Below, one piece after another: positions 53,492 through 62,164 of a DNA stretch of 64,000 bases. Numbering within the stretch: position 1 is the stretch's first letter; the number at the start of each line of letters is the position of its first letter. The DNA is taken from the NCBI RefSeq assembly GCF_026004115.1, contig NZ_BPIM01000001.1, positions 1,054,001 through 1,118,000 on the forward strand, read 5' to 3'. Both the position numbers and the translations under genes were made by a program. The notes under the pieces were generated by a model. It ran no database searches. It saw only the letters and a list, made by a program, of their open reading frames with translations, and was not told the origin of the DNA. The DNA is from Meiothermus sp. (GTDB lineage: Bacteria; Deinococcota; Deinococci; Deinococcales; Thermaceae).

Positions 53492-54553
53492 CTAAGGCCG
53501 CATGAGAACCAGGATCGAGAAGGCCTCGTACCAAGCGCCCATCAGCAAAAAGAACCCCCCCAGATAAACCGTAAGCCCCAGAGCCCGCAAGCCCGCCCGG
53601 TAGCCTTCGCCGCGCAGGGTCTTGAGCATTAGAACCATGCCGCCAAAAGTGGCCAGGATGTAGGCTTGCAGCTCCACCACAATGGTAGGGAGGTGCAGCA
53701 GATAGTTGGCCAGGGGCAGGGCCACCGGACTCAGGGCAAAGCCCAGCACGAAATACCGCATGGCGTTAAAGAGCAAGGCCGGAATGCCCAGGAAAAGCCC
53801 CGGTACGGCAGTGGTCAGGACAAGTCCATTGGTTAAGTTCCAGTAAAAAATTACGAGGGCCAGACCCAAGACCCCCCCGCCCAAAGCGCTGCCAAGACCA
53901 ATCTGCTCGAGGGCGCCTCCGACCAGCTCCTGCATAAGCCGCACAAGTTCGGGGTTGGCATAAGCCACCAACCCCCCCAGGGCAAACAGGCCGTAGAGGC
54001 CCCCGTTGATGCCCAGGTACAAGCCCCGGTACTGGCGCACCAAAGCCCAGCCTTCGACCCACCAGCGGGCCAGGGCGTTGCGGCCCCGCAGGGCCAAAAG
54101 CCAGCCCAGCGAGAGGGCCACAAACAGTACCCAGGCTATCGGGTTCTTGAGCCAGCCCGGTAGCAACCCGCCTTCCGGGGCAAAGCCAATCCGAGTGACC
54201 TCGCCGTCCCGGATGACCACCCGCACCTCCCCACCGCGCCCGGCTACCGTAGCCGGAAACTTAACGATGGTTCCGCGGGGGGTGGAATCTTCCAGGGGCG
54301 CGTTGAGGTTGACCGATAGGTCGCGGGGAACCGGCGGAAAAGCCAGGCTGCGCTCGAGCAGCCGGATGGCCTCTTCGGTTGGCTTGCCAAGCGCTTGTGA
54401 GGGGTCCACCTGGTATTTGCCAGCCTGCCAGTCTTGTACAGCCTGACGGGCAATCTCCAGGTTGGACTGGGCCAGCGCCGATCCGAATAGCGCCCAAACC
54501 ACAAGCAGCCACTTTCCGGCCCGGCTGAACAGGTGCGAAGGTGAACGCAACAT
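53492..54553 (-). CDS. Exported multi-pass membrane protein, possibly SpoIIM/DUF95-like
   Basis: A 353-residue protein with a signal peptide (WLLVVWALFGSALAQ), an extracytoplasmic domain of about 110 residues, then about six transmembrane helices from residue ~130. The block FYWNLTNGLVLTTAVPGLFLGIPALLFNAMRYFVLGFAL recalls the core of the SpoIIM/DUF95 family (N-x-x-NG...G). The extracytoplasmic part has RGTIVKFPATVAGRGGEVRVVI and is not recognised. It lies 24 bp upstream of nothing on its own strand but follows pyrE (54578) by 24 bp, so it may be cotranscribed with it. Function unknown. Confidence 0.6.
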   Translation of the reverse strand: MLRSPSHLFSRAGKWLLVVWALFGSALAQSNLEIARQAVQDWQAGKYQVDPSQALGKPTEEAIRLLERSLAFPPVPRDLSVNLNAPLEDSTPRGTIVKFPATVAGRGGEVRVVIRDGEVTRIGFAPEGGLLPGWLKNPIAWVLFVALSLGWLLALRGRNALARWWVEGWALVRQYRGLYLGINGGLYGLFALGGLVAYANPELVRLMQELVGGALEQIGLGSALGGGVLGLALVIFYWNLTNGLVLTTAVPGLFLGIPALLFNAMRYFVLGFALSPVALPLANYLLHLPTIVVELQAYILATFGGMVLMLKTLRGEGYRAGLRALGLTVYLGGFFLLMGAWYEAFSILVLMRP

Positions 54554-54577
54554 ATGCCCTTAGCCTACCAAGTCTGG

Positions 54578-55138
54578 CTAGACTTCCTGTAAGCGCTCTC
54601 CCCGTTGGCACAGCGGGCAGGCCTCGGGGGCGTAGGTCGGAAAGTCGAGCTGTACCAGCGAGCGGTAGGGCACGCTAAACTCGGCCCGGCCTGCGCTTCG
54701 GTCCACGATGGCCCCCACCGCCACGCAGTGGGCCCCTTTAGACTCGGCGGCCTGGATGGCCTTCTGCACCGAGCCTCCGGTGGTAACCACGTCCTCCACG
54801 GCCAGAAATCGCTCACCCGGGTGAATGGTGAGGCCCTCGCGCACCTGCATGCCCCCCTGGCCGTCCTTTTCGGCAAAGAGGGCCCGCACACCCAGGGCCT
54901 TGGCGGTCACAAAGGCAAGGATGACACCCCCCATGGCCGGGCCGATAACAAACTGAATATCCAAATCGTCGAACAGCTCCCCCAGCGCTTGCCCCACGGC
55001 CTCTGCGTAAAGGGGATGTTGTAACAGGGTGGTGGACTGCAGAAACTTAGGCGAGTGCCGGCCTGAGCGCAGTAAAAAATGCCCCTCCAACAGGGCGCCG
55101 GTTTCTTTATAGAGGCTCAGAACGTCCACAGCCCCCAT
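54578..55138 (-). CDS. pyrE: Orotate phosphoribosyltransferase
   Basis: A 186-residue type I phosphoribosyltransferase converting orotate and PRPP to OMP. The PRPP loop is ERFLAVEDVVTTGGSVQKAI, and the N-terminal GHFLLRSGRHSPKFLQ is the orotate-specific start. The C-terminus has a CPLC pair. No other pyr gene is adjacent. It is divergent from the P-loop gene, 30 bp apart, so the promoters overlap. Confidence 0.93.
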   Translation of the reverse strand: MGAVDVLSLYKETGALLEGHFLLRSGRHSPKFLQSTTLLQHPLYAEAVGQALGELFDDLDIQFVIGPAMGGVILAFVTAKALGVRALFAEKDGQGGMQVREGLTIHPGERFLAVEDVVTTGGSVQKAIQAAESKGAHCVAVGAIVDRSAGRAEFSVPYRSLVQLDFPTYAPEACPLCQRGERLQEV

Positions 55139-55168
55139 GCTACCCGACTCGGCTTACACTAAAGCAGC

Positions 55169-55915
55169 ATGAACGAGCACTTCCCCAACACCAAGCTGTA
55201 CCTGCCGGGCGAAGATGCCCCGGAAAAGACCCGCCAGCTAACCCAAATGCCCCTCCTGATCCTGGTCGGCCTGACCGGCGTGGGCAAAACCAGCCTTATC
55301 CAGGCCCTGAACTACCCCACCCTGCCCGACCGACGGGAACTCGTGGATCGCTACGTTTTTCCCTTGTATGGCTATGCTCCTGACCAACCGCTAGACCGCA
55401 GCGAACGGTTCGCCCTGACCCGGCGCTTTCGCCAGGAGCACCCCGGCGGGGTGGCGGAAATCCTGGCCCACAGCCGTGCCTTGCCTACCTGGCCCTTGCT
55501 CTTCGATGGCTTGCGCGGCGAGGAAGAAGTCCGTTTTGCCCTGGAACACCTTCCCCTGAGCTACTTTGTGGTGCTCGAGGCCCGTGACCTGACCCGACTC
55601 TCGCGCCTGCTGACCCGGGGGGACGCCTTCGACCGGGTTCAGGTAGACCGGAGCGACCGGGCCGCCCTGCATACGCTGGCCCAGGAGGTTTTAAGCGAGG
55701 GGGAGCTCGAGCAAGCTCTGAGCTGGAACGTTCCTATGCATGAACTCACCGCCAAGCTCAGGATTGTGGCTGAGGAGCGCAAAAACTACAACCCCGATGG
55801 CACCCGCCGAGCCCTCCAGGGCACACCTCGAGCCCTATTTCTGAATACCGAAACCCTGAGCCTGGCCGAAGAGGCGGCGGCCATTCGGGCCTTTGTGGAG
55901 CAAGTCCATGCCTAG
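55169..55915 (+). CDS. P-loop NTPase of unknown function
   Basis: A 248-residue protein with Walker A GLTGVGKTSLIQAL near residue 35. Downstream are PLLFDGLRGEEEVRFAL, where LLFDG may be the Walker B strand, and VVLEARDLTRLSRLLTRGDAFDRV, resembling an adenylate-kinase-like lid. No domain fusion or membrane span. The stop overlaps the start of the enolase-superfamily gene by eight bases, so the two are translationally linked. It is not a family I can name. Confidence 0.75.
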   Translation: MNEHFPNTKLYLPGEDAPEKTRQLTQMPLLILVGLTGVGKTSLIQALNYPTLPDRRELVDRYVFPLYGYAPDQPLDRSERFALTRRFRQEHPGGVAEILAHSRALPTWPLLFDGLRGEEEVRFALEHLPLSYFVVLEARDLTRLSRLLTRGDAFDRVQVDRSDRAALHTLAQEVLSEGELEQALSWNVPMHELTAKLRIVAEERKNYNPDGTRRALQGTPRALFLNTETLSLAEEAAAIRAFVEQVHA

Positions 55916-56987
55916 CATCAAGCGCATTACACCCCGTCCGTTCCGGCTGCCCCTCAGGGGTACGCTGCGCTGGGGACGGGCCTCGGAGCTTGCCGCCCTG
56001 GAGCACGTGCTGCTCGAGATCGAGCTTTCCGACGGCTCGGTAGGCCGCGCCGAGATTCCCCCCCGCCCCACCATCTACGGCGAGACCTTGGGAACCATCC
56101 TGGCTGCACTGGACTATCTTTCCCCGCAGTTGGTGGGCCTCGAGGTCGAGGATACCGAGGCCATCCAGCAGGTGCTGAACAACTTTCCCAGCAACCTCAC
56201 TGCCAAAGCGGGGCTGGACATCGCCTTGTGGGAGGCTTGGGCCCAGAGCGAAGGGCAGACCCTCTGGCAGGTCTTTGAGCCCCACCACCCCCGGGTACAG
56301 GTCAGCTACATCCTGGGGATCGCCGACGAGGCCGAGATGCTGGCCGATGCAAGGGCGGTCTACCAGGCCGGGGTACGGGTGCTTAAGGTGAAGGTAGGCC
56401 GGGATCTGGAGGGCGACCTAGCCCGCATAGCCGCTCTCAAATGGCATTTCCCAGACGCAGCCCTTTATGCCGATGCCAACGAGACCCTCTCCCCCCAGGA
56501 GGCCGAGGGATACTTGCAAAAGTGGGCCGAGGCCGGGCTTCTGTACGTAGAAGAACCTCTGCCCATCGCCGAGGTGCTGGCCCGCAAGCGCCTGCACAAA
56601 GCGGCCATTCTGCCCATTATCGCCGACGACTCGGCCTTTACCCTGCGCGACCTGTGGCGCGAGGCCCAGCTCGATACCTACGACATTCTGAACCTCAAAC
56701 CGGCCCGCACCGGCTACACCCAGACCCTGCAGATGCTGGCCCTAAACCGCGCCGAGAGCAAGAAAGCCATGGTGGGGTCGCAGGCTTTGTCCAGCTTTGG
56801 GGCCTATCAGACCGCGCTGATGGCCTTCCAGGAAGGGGTGACGGAGCCCTGTGAGCTGGCTTTTCACCTCAAAGCCGAAGGCGGATTTTGCAGCTTCCCT
56901 CCGCTCAAGGACGGGTGGCTATACTGGGAAGACCTAGCCCAGTGCCGCTTCGACCCCCAGGCTTTTGAGCCCTACACCCTGAACTAG
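55908..56987 (+). CDS. Enolase-superfamily enzyme of the muconate-lactonizing/OSBS/epimerase subgroup
   Basis: A 359-residue enzyme with the subgroup's catalytic pattern: LKVKVGRD (KxK general base), ADANETL (metal Asp), LYVEEPL (metal Glu), IIADDSAF (metal Asp) and NLKPARTGYTQ (second Lys). Metal-assisted proton abstraction alpha to a carboxylate is certain; the substrate is not. O-succinylbenzoate synthase (menC), N-acyl amino acid racemase and dipeptide epimerase all fit. No menaquinone gene is nearby to decide it. ATG 55908 overlaps the preceding stop. Confidence 0.85.
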   Translation: MPSIKRITPRPFRLPLRGTLRWGRASELAALEHVLLEIELSDGSVGRAEIPPRPTIYGETLGTILAALDYLSPQLVGLEVEDTEAIQQVLNNFPSNLTAKAGLDIALWEAWAQSEGQTLWQVFEPHHPRVQVSYILGIADEAEMLADARAVYQAGVRVLKVKVGRDLEGDLARIAALKWHFPDAALYADANETLSPQEAEGYLQKWAEAGLLYVEEPLPIAEVLARKRLHKAAILPIIADDSAFTLRDLWREAQLDTYDILNLKPARTGYTQTLQMLALNRAESKKAMVGSQALSSFGAYQTALMAFQEGVTEPCELAFHLKAEGGFCSFPPLKDGWLYWEDLAQCRFDPQAFEPYTLN

Positions 56988-56995
56988 CAATTTTT

Positions 56996-57493
56996 ATGAC
57001 CCCCATCCTGCTACCCGAACGGATTGTTCAGGTGTTGCGGGTGATCTGCCCCATCCTGAATGATGGCCAGGTGGAATGGGCGGTGAGCGGCAGTCTGGCC
57101 CTGGCGCTGCACGGGTTACCGGTAGTACCCAAGGACATCGACCTCCAAACCGACCGCGTGGGGGCCGAGCAGGTGGCCCGGTTGCTGGTGGAGTACCTGG
57201 TCTATCCCCCCGGAATGCACCTGGGGGTTCGGCTGGTGCGCTCGTATCTGGCCCAGTTTAAGATTCATGACATCGTGGTCGAGACCATGGGCAACCTAGA
57301 ATTCCAAAGCCCCGATGGGCGCTGGAAGCCTGCCCCCGACTTCCGGCATAAAAGAACAACGGTGGATTACCTGGGCCTTTGTATCCCGGTGGTTTCGCTG
57401 GAATTCTTGCTGGCTTTCTACGCCCAGCTCCAGCGCCCGGGCCGGGTAGCCCTCATTGAGGCCAGACTCAAAACCACAGCGGGGGAGGGCTAG
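56996..57493 (+). CDS. Nucleotidyltransferase-like protein
   Basis: A 165-residue protein with the nucleotidyltransferase-fold pattern GSLALALHGLPVVPKDIDLQTD (G-S...D-x-D, residues ~31-52). The third acidic residue may be in IHDIVVETMG. Such stand-alone folds include DUF/MNT-type and aminoglycoside-type transferases. It lies eight bases after the enolase-superfamily gene. Its stop converges with, and overlaps by four bases, the stop of the acetyltransferase on the other strand. Function unknown. Confidence 0.7.
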   Translation: MTPILLPERIVQVLRVICPILNDGQVEWAVSGSLALALHGLPVVPKDIDLQTDRVGAEQVARLLVEYLVYPPGMHLGVRLVRSYLAQFKIHDIVVETMGNLEFQSPDGRWKPAPDFRHKRTTVDYLGLCIPVVSLEFLLAFYAQLQRPGRVALIEARLKTTAGEG

Positions 57494-58359
57494 TAGAGTT
57501 CCAGGGCATAGGTGACGACCGCACTGGTTTGCCTGAACCCCAGGCGTTTGTAGAGGGCCTGGGCGGCTTTCTCGTGGTCGTGGGCGCGCACCTGCAAGCT
57601 CTGGATTTGCGGGTTGCTAAACGCCCACTCGGCGGCAGCACCTAAAAGCGCCCGGCCCAGCCCTTTCCCCCGGGCCTCCGGCACCACCCCAATGTAGGCA
57701 ATCTCGGCCTGGGTGTCGTCGAGCTCGAGCTCGGCCATGCCCACCGGTGCCTGGCCCTGTTCGGCGTAGGCCATGAAGAGCTCCACTTCCGCGCCCAGGA
57801 AGTGCTGGCGCAGCTCTTCGTCGGTCCAGTGCAGGCGCAGGCTCCAGCCATCGTCGGCCCGGCTGTAGAGGTCGCGGTAGACCTGGGGGTCGCAGGGTTC
57901 GGCCAGCTCAATCTTGTAGCCGGGAGGCACCGGATACGACAGATCGGTGCGGCCTATGGCGAAGAAGTAGGTGGTGTGCTCGGCAGAAAAGCCCACCTGT
58001 TCCAGCAGGTCTCGAGCGTAGCGGTTGCGGGCCTCGGGGAAAGCATACAGGGTGGGATACCCCTCCTGGCGGGCTTTTTTGACCAGGTGCTCCAGAAGGG
58101 CTTTGCCATCGCCCGCACGGATGATGGGGCCCTCGAGGGCCACCCCGTCCCAGAAGGGCACCAGGGCCCCATACCCCTGCACCCGGCCCGCCTCGAGCCA
58201 GACCCAGGCCTTTTCATCCTCTCCGGCCATTACTTCCCACCACAAGCCTTCAGGGGTACGCGCCTCGGGCGCTAACGAGCGGCGCTCCGGAGCTTCATCC
58301 ATCCAGCAAAGCAGCTCGGCAAGCTGGGAAAGGTGGGTTTGCGCTACGGGCCGGTTCAT
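57490..58359 (-). CDS. Tandem GNAT acetyltransferase
   Basis: A 289-residue protein with two GNAT-like halves. The N-terminal half (about 1-135) is diverged and lacks a clear acetyl-CoA loop. The C-terminal half has IAYIGVVPEARGKGLGRALLGAAAEWA with the canonical RGKGLG pyrophosphate loop and AQALYKRLGFRQT. The layout resembles mycothiol synthase-type double GNATs, but this organism uses bacillithiol, so that exact role is unlikely. ATG 58359 is chosen from the end of similarity; upstream frame is unrelated. Confidence 0.82.
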   Translation of the reverse strand: MNRPVAQTHLSQLAELLCWMDEAPERRSLAPEARTPEGLWWEVMAGEDEKAWVWLEAGRVQGYGALVPFWDGVALEGPIIRAGDGKALLEHLVKKARQEGYPTLYAFPEARNRYARDLLEQVGFSAEHTTYFFAIGRTDLSYPVPPGYKIELAEPCDPQVYRDLYSRADDGWSLRLHWTDEELRQHFLGAEVELFMAYAEQGQAPVGMAELELDDTQAEIAYIGVVPEARGKGLGRALLGAAAEWAFSNPQIQSLQVRAHDHEKAAQALYKRLGFRQTSAVVTYALELY

Positions 58360-58515
58360 CGTGCCTTCCTTTGCAGTAAGGGCGCTCAGACACGAGGCTT
58401 GTCTTAGGGCGCCCAAAAGGCGGTCTTCCAAGCCCGAAGGATAAGCGAAAGCGAAAACCACCCTGGTTAACCGTATTGTACAACGCCGGTTTCTGTTAGA
58501 ATCTTGCGAAACATA

Positions 58516-59403
58516 ATGAGCGGTTTCACTACCTTCGTCATCAACCCGGCGGCAGGGCGTGGGCGGGTGGGCCAGATGTTGCGGCGGCTCGAGACCGCCA
58601 TTCGCCAGCACGCCCGGTCTTCCGACATAGAAATCACCATCACCCAGGCCCCAGGACACGGCATCGAGGTAGCCCGCAGCGCCCCTGCAGGCAGCCGGGT
58701 GGTTGCGGTGGGGGGCGACGGAACCGTGCACGAGGTGGTGCGTGGAATTGCTGGCTCGGACAAGGCCCTGGGGGTTGTGCCCATCGGCAGCGGCAACGAC
58801 TTCGCCCGCATGGTGGGCCTGCACCGGCTGGGCCTGGAGGCCGCCCTGCAGACCGCCCTGCATGGGGGTATCCATACCATAGACCTGGGCCTGGTCAACA
58901 ACCAGCCCTATGGGGCCAGCTTAGGCATTGGCTTCGATGCGGCGGTGGCCCGCAAGGCCCTCTCGGCCCCTACCTTTCTGCGAGGAATGCCCCGCTATTT
59001 GTACTCTATTTTTGGTGTGCTCAAGGAACTGGAGCTGCCCACCCTCGAGCTCATCCAAAACGGCCAGACCGTCTATCAGGGCCCTAGCTTGCTGGTAGCC
59101 CTGATGAACGCCTCGACCTATGGGGGAGGTATTCCCATCGTGCCCGACGCCGTACCCACAGACGGCCTCATTTCGGCGGCGGTAGCCGGCGAGTTCAGCC
59201 GCCTGGGGGTGGTGGGGATTCTGCCCCGGCTCATTCTGGGACGACACGTGCACCACCCCCGGCTGCACTTCTTCCGGGGTGCCGAGTTCACGGCCCGCTT
59301 CGACCGTCCCGTCCCCGCCCATTCCGACGGCGAGCTTATTGAACCTGCCACCGAGTACCGCGTACACATGGTTCCGGGGGGCTTGAAGGTAATCCAGCCG
59401 TAA
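58516..59403 (+). CDS. Diacylglycerol/lipid kinase family protein
   Basis: A 295-residue DAGK catalytic-domain protein. NPAAGRGRVGQML (nucleotide site), VAVGGDGTVHEVVRG (the GGDGT motif) and PIGSGNDFARMVGL are all conserved, as is the C-terminal AHSDGELI. The enzyme probably phosphorylates a lipid such as diacylglycerol; YegS- and DgkB-like members cannot be separated here. ATG 58516 is used. Confidence 0.9.
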   Translation: MSGFTTFVINPAAGRGRVGQMLRRLETAIRQHARSSDIEITITQAPGHGIEVARSAPAGSRVVAVGGDGTVHEVVRGIAGSDKALGVVPIGSGNDFARMVGLHRLGLEAALQTALHGGIHTIDLGLVNNQPYGASLGIGFDAAVARKALSAPTFLRGMPRYLYSIFGVLKELELPTLELIQNGQTVYQGPSLLVALMNASTYGGGIPIVPDAVPTDGLISAAVAGEFSRLGVVGILPRLILGRHVHHPRLHFFRGAEFTARFDRPVPAHSDGELIEPATEYRVHMVPGGLKVIQP

Positions 59404-59540
59404 TTCTGCCAAGTTTCAGTAAAATTAGTGTTGTTGATAACAGCTCAACCGGTGACATATAACCAACCCTCCATACCGACCCCCTGGTACATTGGAAATA
59501 CATAGGGCTTGGAGCCTCTTATGAAAGGATTGGACATTCG

Positions 59541-61535
59541 GTGAACGAGGTTAGTTGGAAGCTATTTGCGCCGCTCTCAATTGAAGGGGCTACGCTCTTG
59601 ATCGAACATCAGGATTTGCCTTCCGGCATGGCCGTACGCCTGGGGGGGGTCGGGGGCGTGGTGCTCAAACCTCAGGAAGCCCAGGAACTCTTGCTCAACC
59701 TGCTCACCGGCGAATCCTGGGTGAGCAGTCGCCTGGTCTGGGCGGCCCCTCGGCTGCACATCGGGCAAAAAGGCTACAACCTGAGCGAACGGGCCAAGCT
59801 GGCCCTGATCGAAGCGCTACAGTCGCTATTGGTGGAATCCCAGGGCGTAGCGGTCAACCCCATGCCCAAGGAAACCTGGCAGCGCTCGCTCCTGGAAATC
59901 ACCCAGCAACGCTTTACCAGCGTGGAGGAAGCCCTGCCCAAGCTGGGGGAGGTTCTGATTTCCCTGGGCTTCAAGGGCATCTGTTTGTGGCTACGCGACA
60001 GCAACGAACGCACCCTTAAACTGGTCGGGCAGTACCCCGAAGCCTCCCCACCCGAAGATCTCCTGCCCGAGCGACACGCCGTATATTTCCAGGTGTTGGA
60101 GCGCAACCTGCTCATTGCCGCTGACGATGCCCGCCAGGACGCCCGCATGACCGAACTGCGTGACATCCTGGTAAGCCGGGGTCTGGGCGCGGTCTTGCAG
60201 GTGGTCTTCCACGGCGAAAGTGGTCTGCGTGGGGTCATGTGGATCGAAAGCATCCAGCCCCGCAAATGGAGCAACGCCGATGAGACCCTGGCCCTGGCCC
60301 TGGCTCAGGTCATCGAGCGCATACTGCGCCCCCTTAAAGACGACCTCAAAATCCAGACCCCTGAGCGCAAGTCGCTGGCGGTTAAGCGCAGCGAGTTTGA
60401 ACTCAACCTGGCCCAAGCCCTCTCGCTGGCCCAGCGGCACGGGCGCTCACTGGCCCTTATGCGCATCCGAATCGAGGGCATGAACAAGGCCCAGACCGAG
60501 CAGGCCGCCCGCGAAATTGCCTATACCCTGCGCCAGAGCGACTCACTCGCGTACCTGGGCGACCAGGGTTTTGCCCTGCTGCTTTCCGAGGTGCGCTGGA
60601 CGGCGGGGGCCAGCCGGGTGGCCCATCGCTTGCTGGGCCGCCTGCGGGCCGCACTGTCAGGCCTGAAGGTGGGCATTGGCATCGCCATGTTTCCCCAGGA
60701 CGCCACCTCGGTGGAGGGGCTGTGGAATCAAGCCGAACAAGCCTGCCAGAAGGCCCTCGAGACCGGCGGCGGCATCCGCCTCCTGACCCCCGGCGCCACC
60801 GAGCTACAAGAGGCCCTCTCGCAAGACGGCCTGACCCTGCACTTCCAGCCGGTTTTCAACCTGAGCGACCTCGAGCTCGTAGCCGTGGAGGCCCTGGCCC
60901 GCTGGCCCAAACCCAAGGGGCTGCACCAGGCCGGCGAGTTTCTGCCCCTGGCCGAGCAGGTCGGTCTGATGAGCGCCCAGGATCGCTGGGCCCTCGACAA
61001 GGTGCTCGACCAGGCCGCCCTCTGGAAGCCCTCCGGGGTCAACGCCCGCTTCAGCGTGAACATCTCCTCTGAAACCCTGATAGACCCCAACTTCCCCACC
61101 GTGTTACAGGAGATGTTCTCAGCTAAGCGCCTGCCCACCGACATCATCATCCTCGAGCTGCGTGAGGAGGCCATTCTGAGCGACCTCGAGACCGCCAGCC
61201 GCAGCCTCGAGATCCTCAAGCACCTGGGGGTCTCTATCGCCCTCGACAACTTTGGCACCAACCCCCTCCCGCTCACCCAGCTCAAACGCCTGCCGCTGGA
61301 CTGGATCAAGCTCAACCCGGCCTTATCGGCCTCGGAAAACGCCCCGCTGGCTAAAGCGGCCATTGACATGGTGCACGCTGTCGGCACTAAAGCAGTCGCT
61401 AAGGGCTTAGAAGAGCAGTCCCAGCTCACCCGCATGAAGGAGCTCGGCGCCGACTACGGCCAGGGCCATATCCTGGGCTGGCCCGTCCCCGCCGAGGATC
61501 TGGGGGCCCTGCTGGTGTGGGGCATTGGTACCTGA
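59541..61535 (+). CDS. GAF-(degenerate GGDEF)-EAL protein, probably impaired catalytically
   Basis: A 664-residue soluble protein: N-terminal unknown region (1-110), a GAF-like domain (about 115-270), a GGDEF fold and a C-terminal EAL domain (about 420-655). The GGDEF signature is replaced by LGDQGF, so cyclase activity is unlikely. In the EAL part the opening EALARW, FSVNISSETL and LELREEA are present. Loop 6 DDFGTG has become LDNFGTNPLP, and the AEGVE motif has become AKGLEE, so c-di-GMP hydrolysis is doubtful and a binding/effector role likely. The GTG start at 59541 overlaps the TGA of an upstream 7-codon frame (ATG 59521), permitting coupling. Confidence 0.83.
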   Translation: MNEVSWKLFAPLSIEGATLLIEHQDLPSGMAVRLGGVGGVVLKPQEAQELLLNLLTGESWVSSRLVWAAPRLHIGQKGYNLSERAKLALIEALQSLLVESQGVAVNPMPKETWQRSLLEITQQRFTSVEEALPKLGEVLISLGFKGICLWLRDSNERTLKLVGQYPEASPPEDLLPERHAVYFQVLERNLLIAADDARQDARMTELRDILVSRGLGAVLQVVFHGESGLRGVMWIESIQPRKWSNADETLALALAQVIERILRPLKDDLKIQTPERKSLAVKRSEFELNLAQALSLAQRHGRSLALMRIRIEGMNKAQTEQAAREIAYTLRQSDSLAYLGDQGFALLLSEVRWTAGASRVAHRLLGRLRAALSGLKVGIGIAMFPQDATSVEGLWNQAEQACQKALETGGGIRLLTPGATELQEALSQDGLTLHFQPVFNLSDLELVAVEALARWPKPKGLHQAGEFLPLAEQVGLMSAQDRWALDKVLDQAALWKPSGVNARFSVNISSETLIDPNFPTVLQEMFSAKRLPTDIIILELREEAILSDLETASRSLEILKHLGVSIALDNFGTNPLPLTQLKRLPLDWIKLNPALSASENAPLAKAAIDMVHAVGTKAVAKGLEEQSQLTRMKELGADYGQGHILGWPVPAEDLGALLVWGIGT

Positions 61536-61555
61536 TATCTGCTACCATTGACGTT

Positions 61556-61828
61556 GTGACCGAAGGTGCGGTGCTGGTGCTGCGGCTGCTGCTATGGCTG
61601 CTGCCCGGCCTCCTGATGTTTCTGGCCGTGCGCGGTTTTCTGGCCGGGCGCCGCCGCGTGGCCCTGGGCCTGTTGATAGGTGGGGTGTTGGCCGCCCTGC
61701 TGGTCAAGCCCTTTGCGGTAGGTTTTGCCTTTTGGGTGATCGGTGGCCTGGCCGGACTGGGCGGGGGACGCAACCCCAAATATGCCCGCGAGCTGCGCGA
61801 GCGTATCGAAGAACAGCAAAGGCGTTAA
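61556..61828 (+). CDS. Small two-helix membrane protein
   Basis: A 90-residue protein with two transmembrane helices (LRLLLWLLPGLLMFLAV and a longer hydrophobic stretch 35-62), ending in a charged tail (NPKYARELRERIEEQQRR). The start is GTG 61556, 20 bp after the EAL gene's stop, so probably cotranscribed with it. The 336-bp interval that follows contains repeat copy E and a short AAAGCC-type motif. Function unknown. Confidence 0.68.
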   Translation: MTEGAVLVLRLLLWLLPGLLMFLAVRGFLAGRRRVALGLLIGGVLAALLVKPFAVGFAFWVIGGLAGLGGGRNPKYARELRERIEEQQRR

Positions 61829-61961
61829 GGTCGCGAATTTGACTTTTCTCCCCATAAATCTTGCCAAAAGCCCAAAGCCGAAGGCCGATAGCACCTACCG
61901 TTGCTCCGAGGCCCAAAGGTGATCGGGCGCCCGACCTGGACATGAGGGCACGCTATACTGA

Positions 61962-62155
61962 TACCAGATTCGGTCAGTTCGGCGCCAAAGTGTGACGAAC
62001 TAACAGGGCCGAAGTCATCCGCGTAGCGGAGGGCGTAAGCCCCTTTGGAAGGGAGCCGCTTTTTTCGCCGACCGACAGGGAGGGGTGTGCTCCAGGATTC
62101 AAAAAGACAGCCTCTGGTGTTTTTGGTTTTGTAAAGTGTCTTTTTGAATCCGGTA
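61962..62155 (+). repeat. Intergenic palindromic repeat, copy E (194 bp, intermediate form)
   Basis: Ends TACC...GGTA intact. One 38-bp-type unit plus the adjoining segment seen in copy A are inserted in the middle. Hairpin 1 is chimaeric: its left arm (GTTCGGCGCC) matches copy B while its right arm (GTGACGAACTAAC) matches copies C, D and F, so pairing is broken at the tip. Its end lies nine bases before the rlmN start, so its second hairpin will be in the rlmN leader or just behind its promoter. Confidence 0.88.
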
Positions 62156-62164
62156 TAAAGCGTT

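Noticed and set aside
57490-58875. 461-residue version of the acetyltransferase starting at 58875
   Set aside because: The first ~170 residues are antisense to the lipid kinase gene and carry no GNAT similarity; ATG 58359 fits the family.
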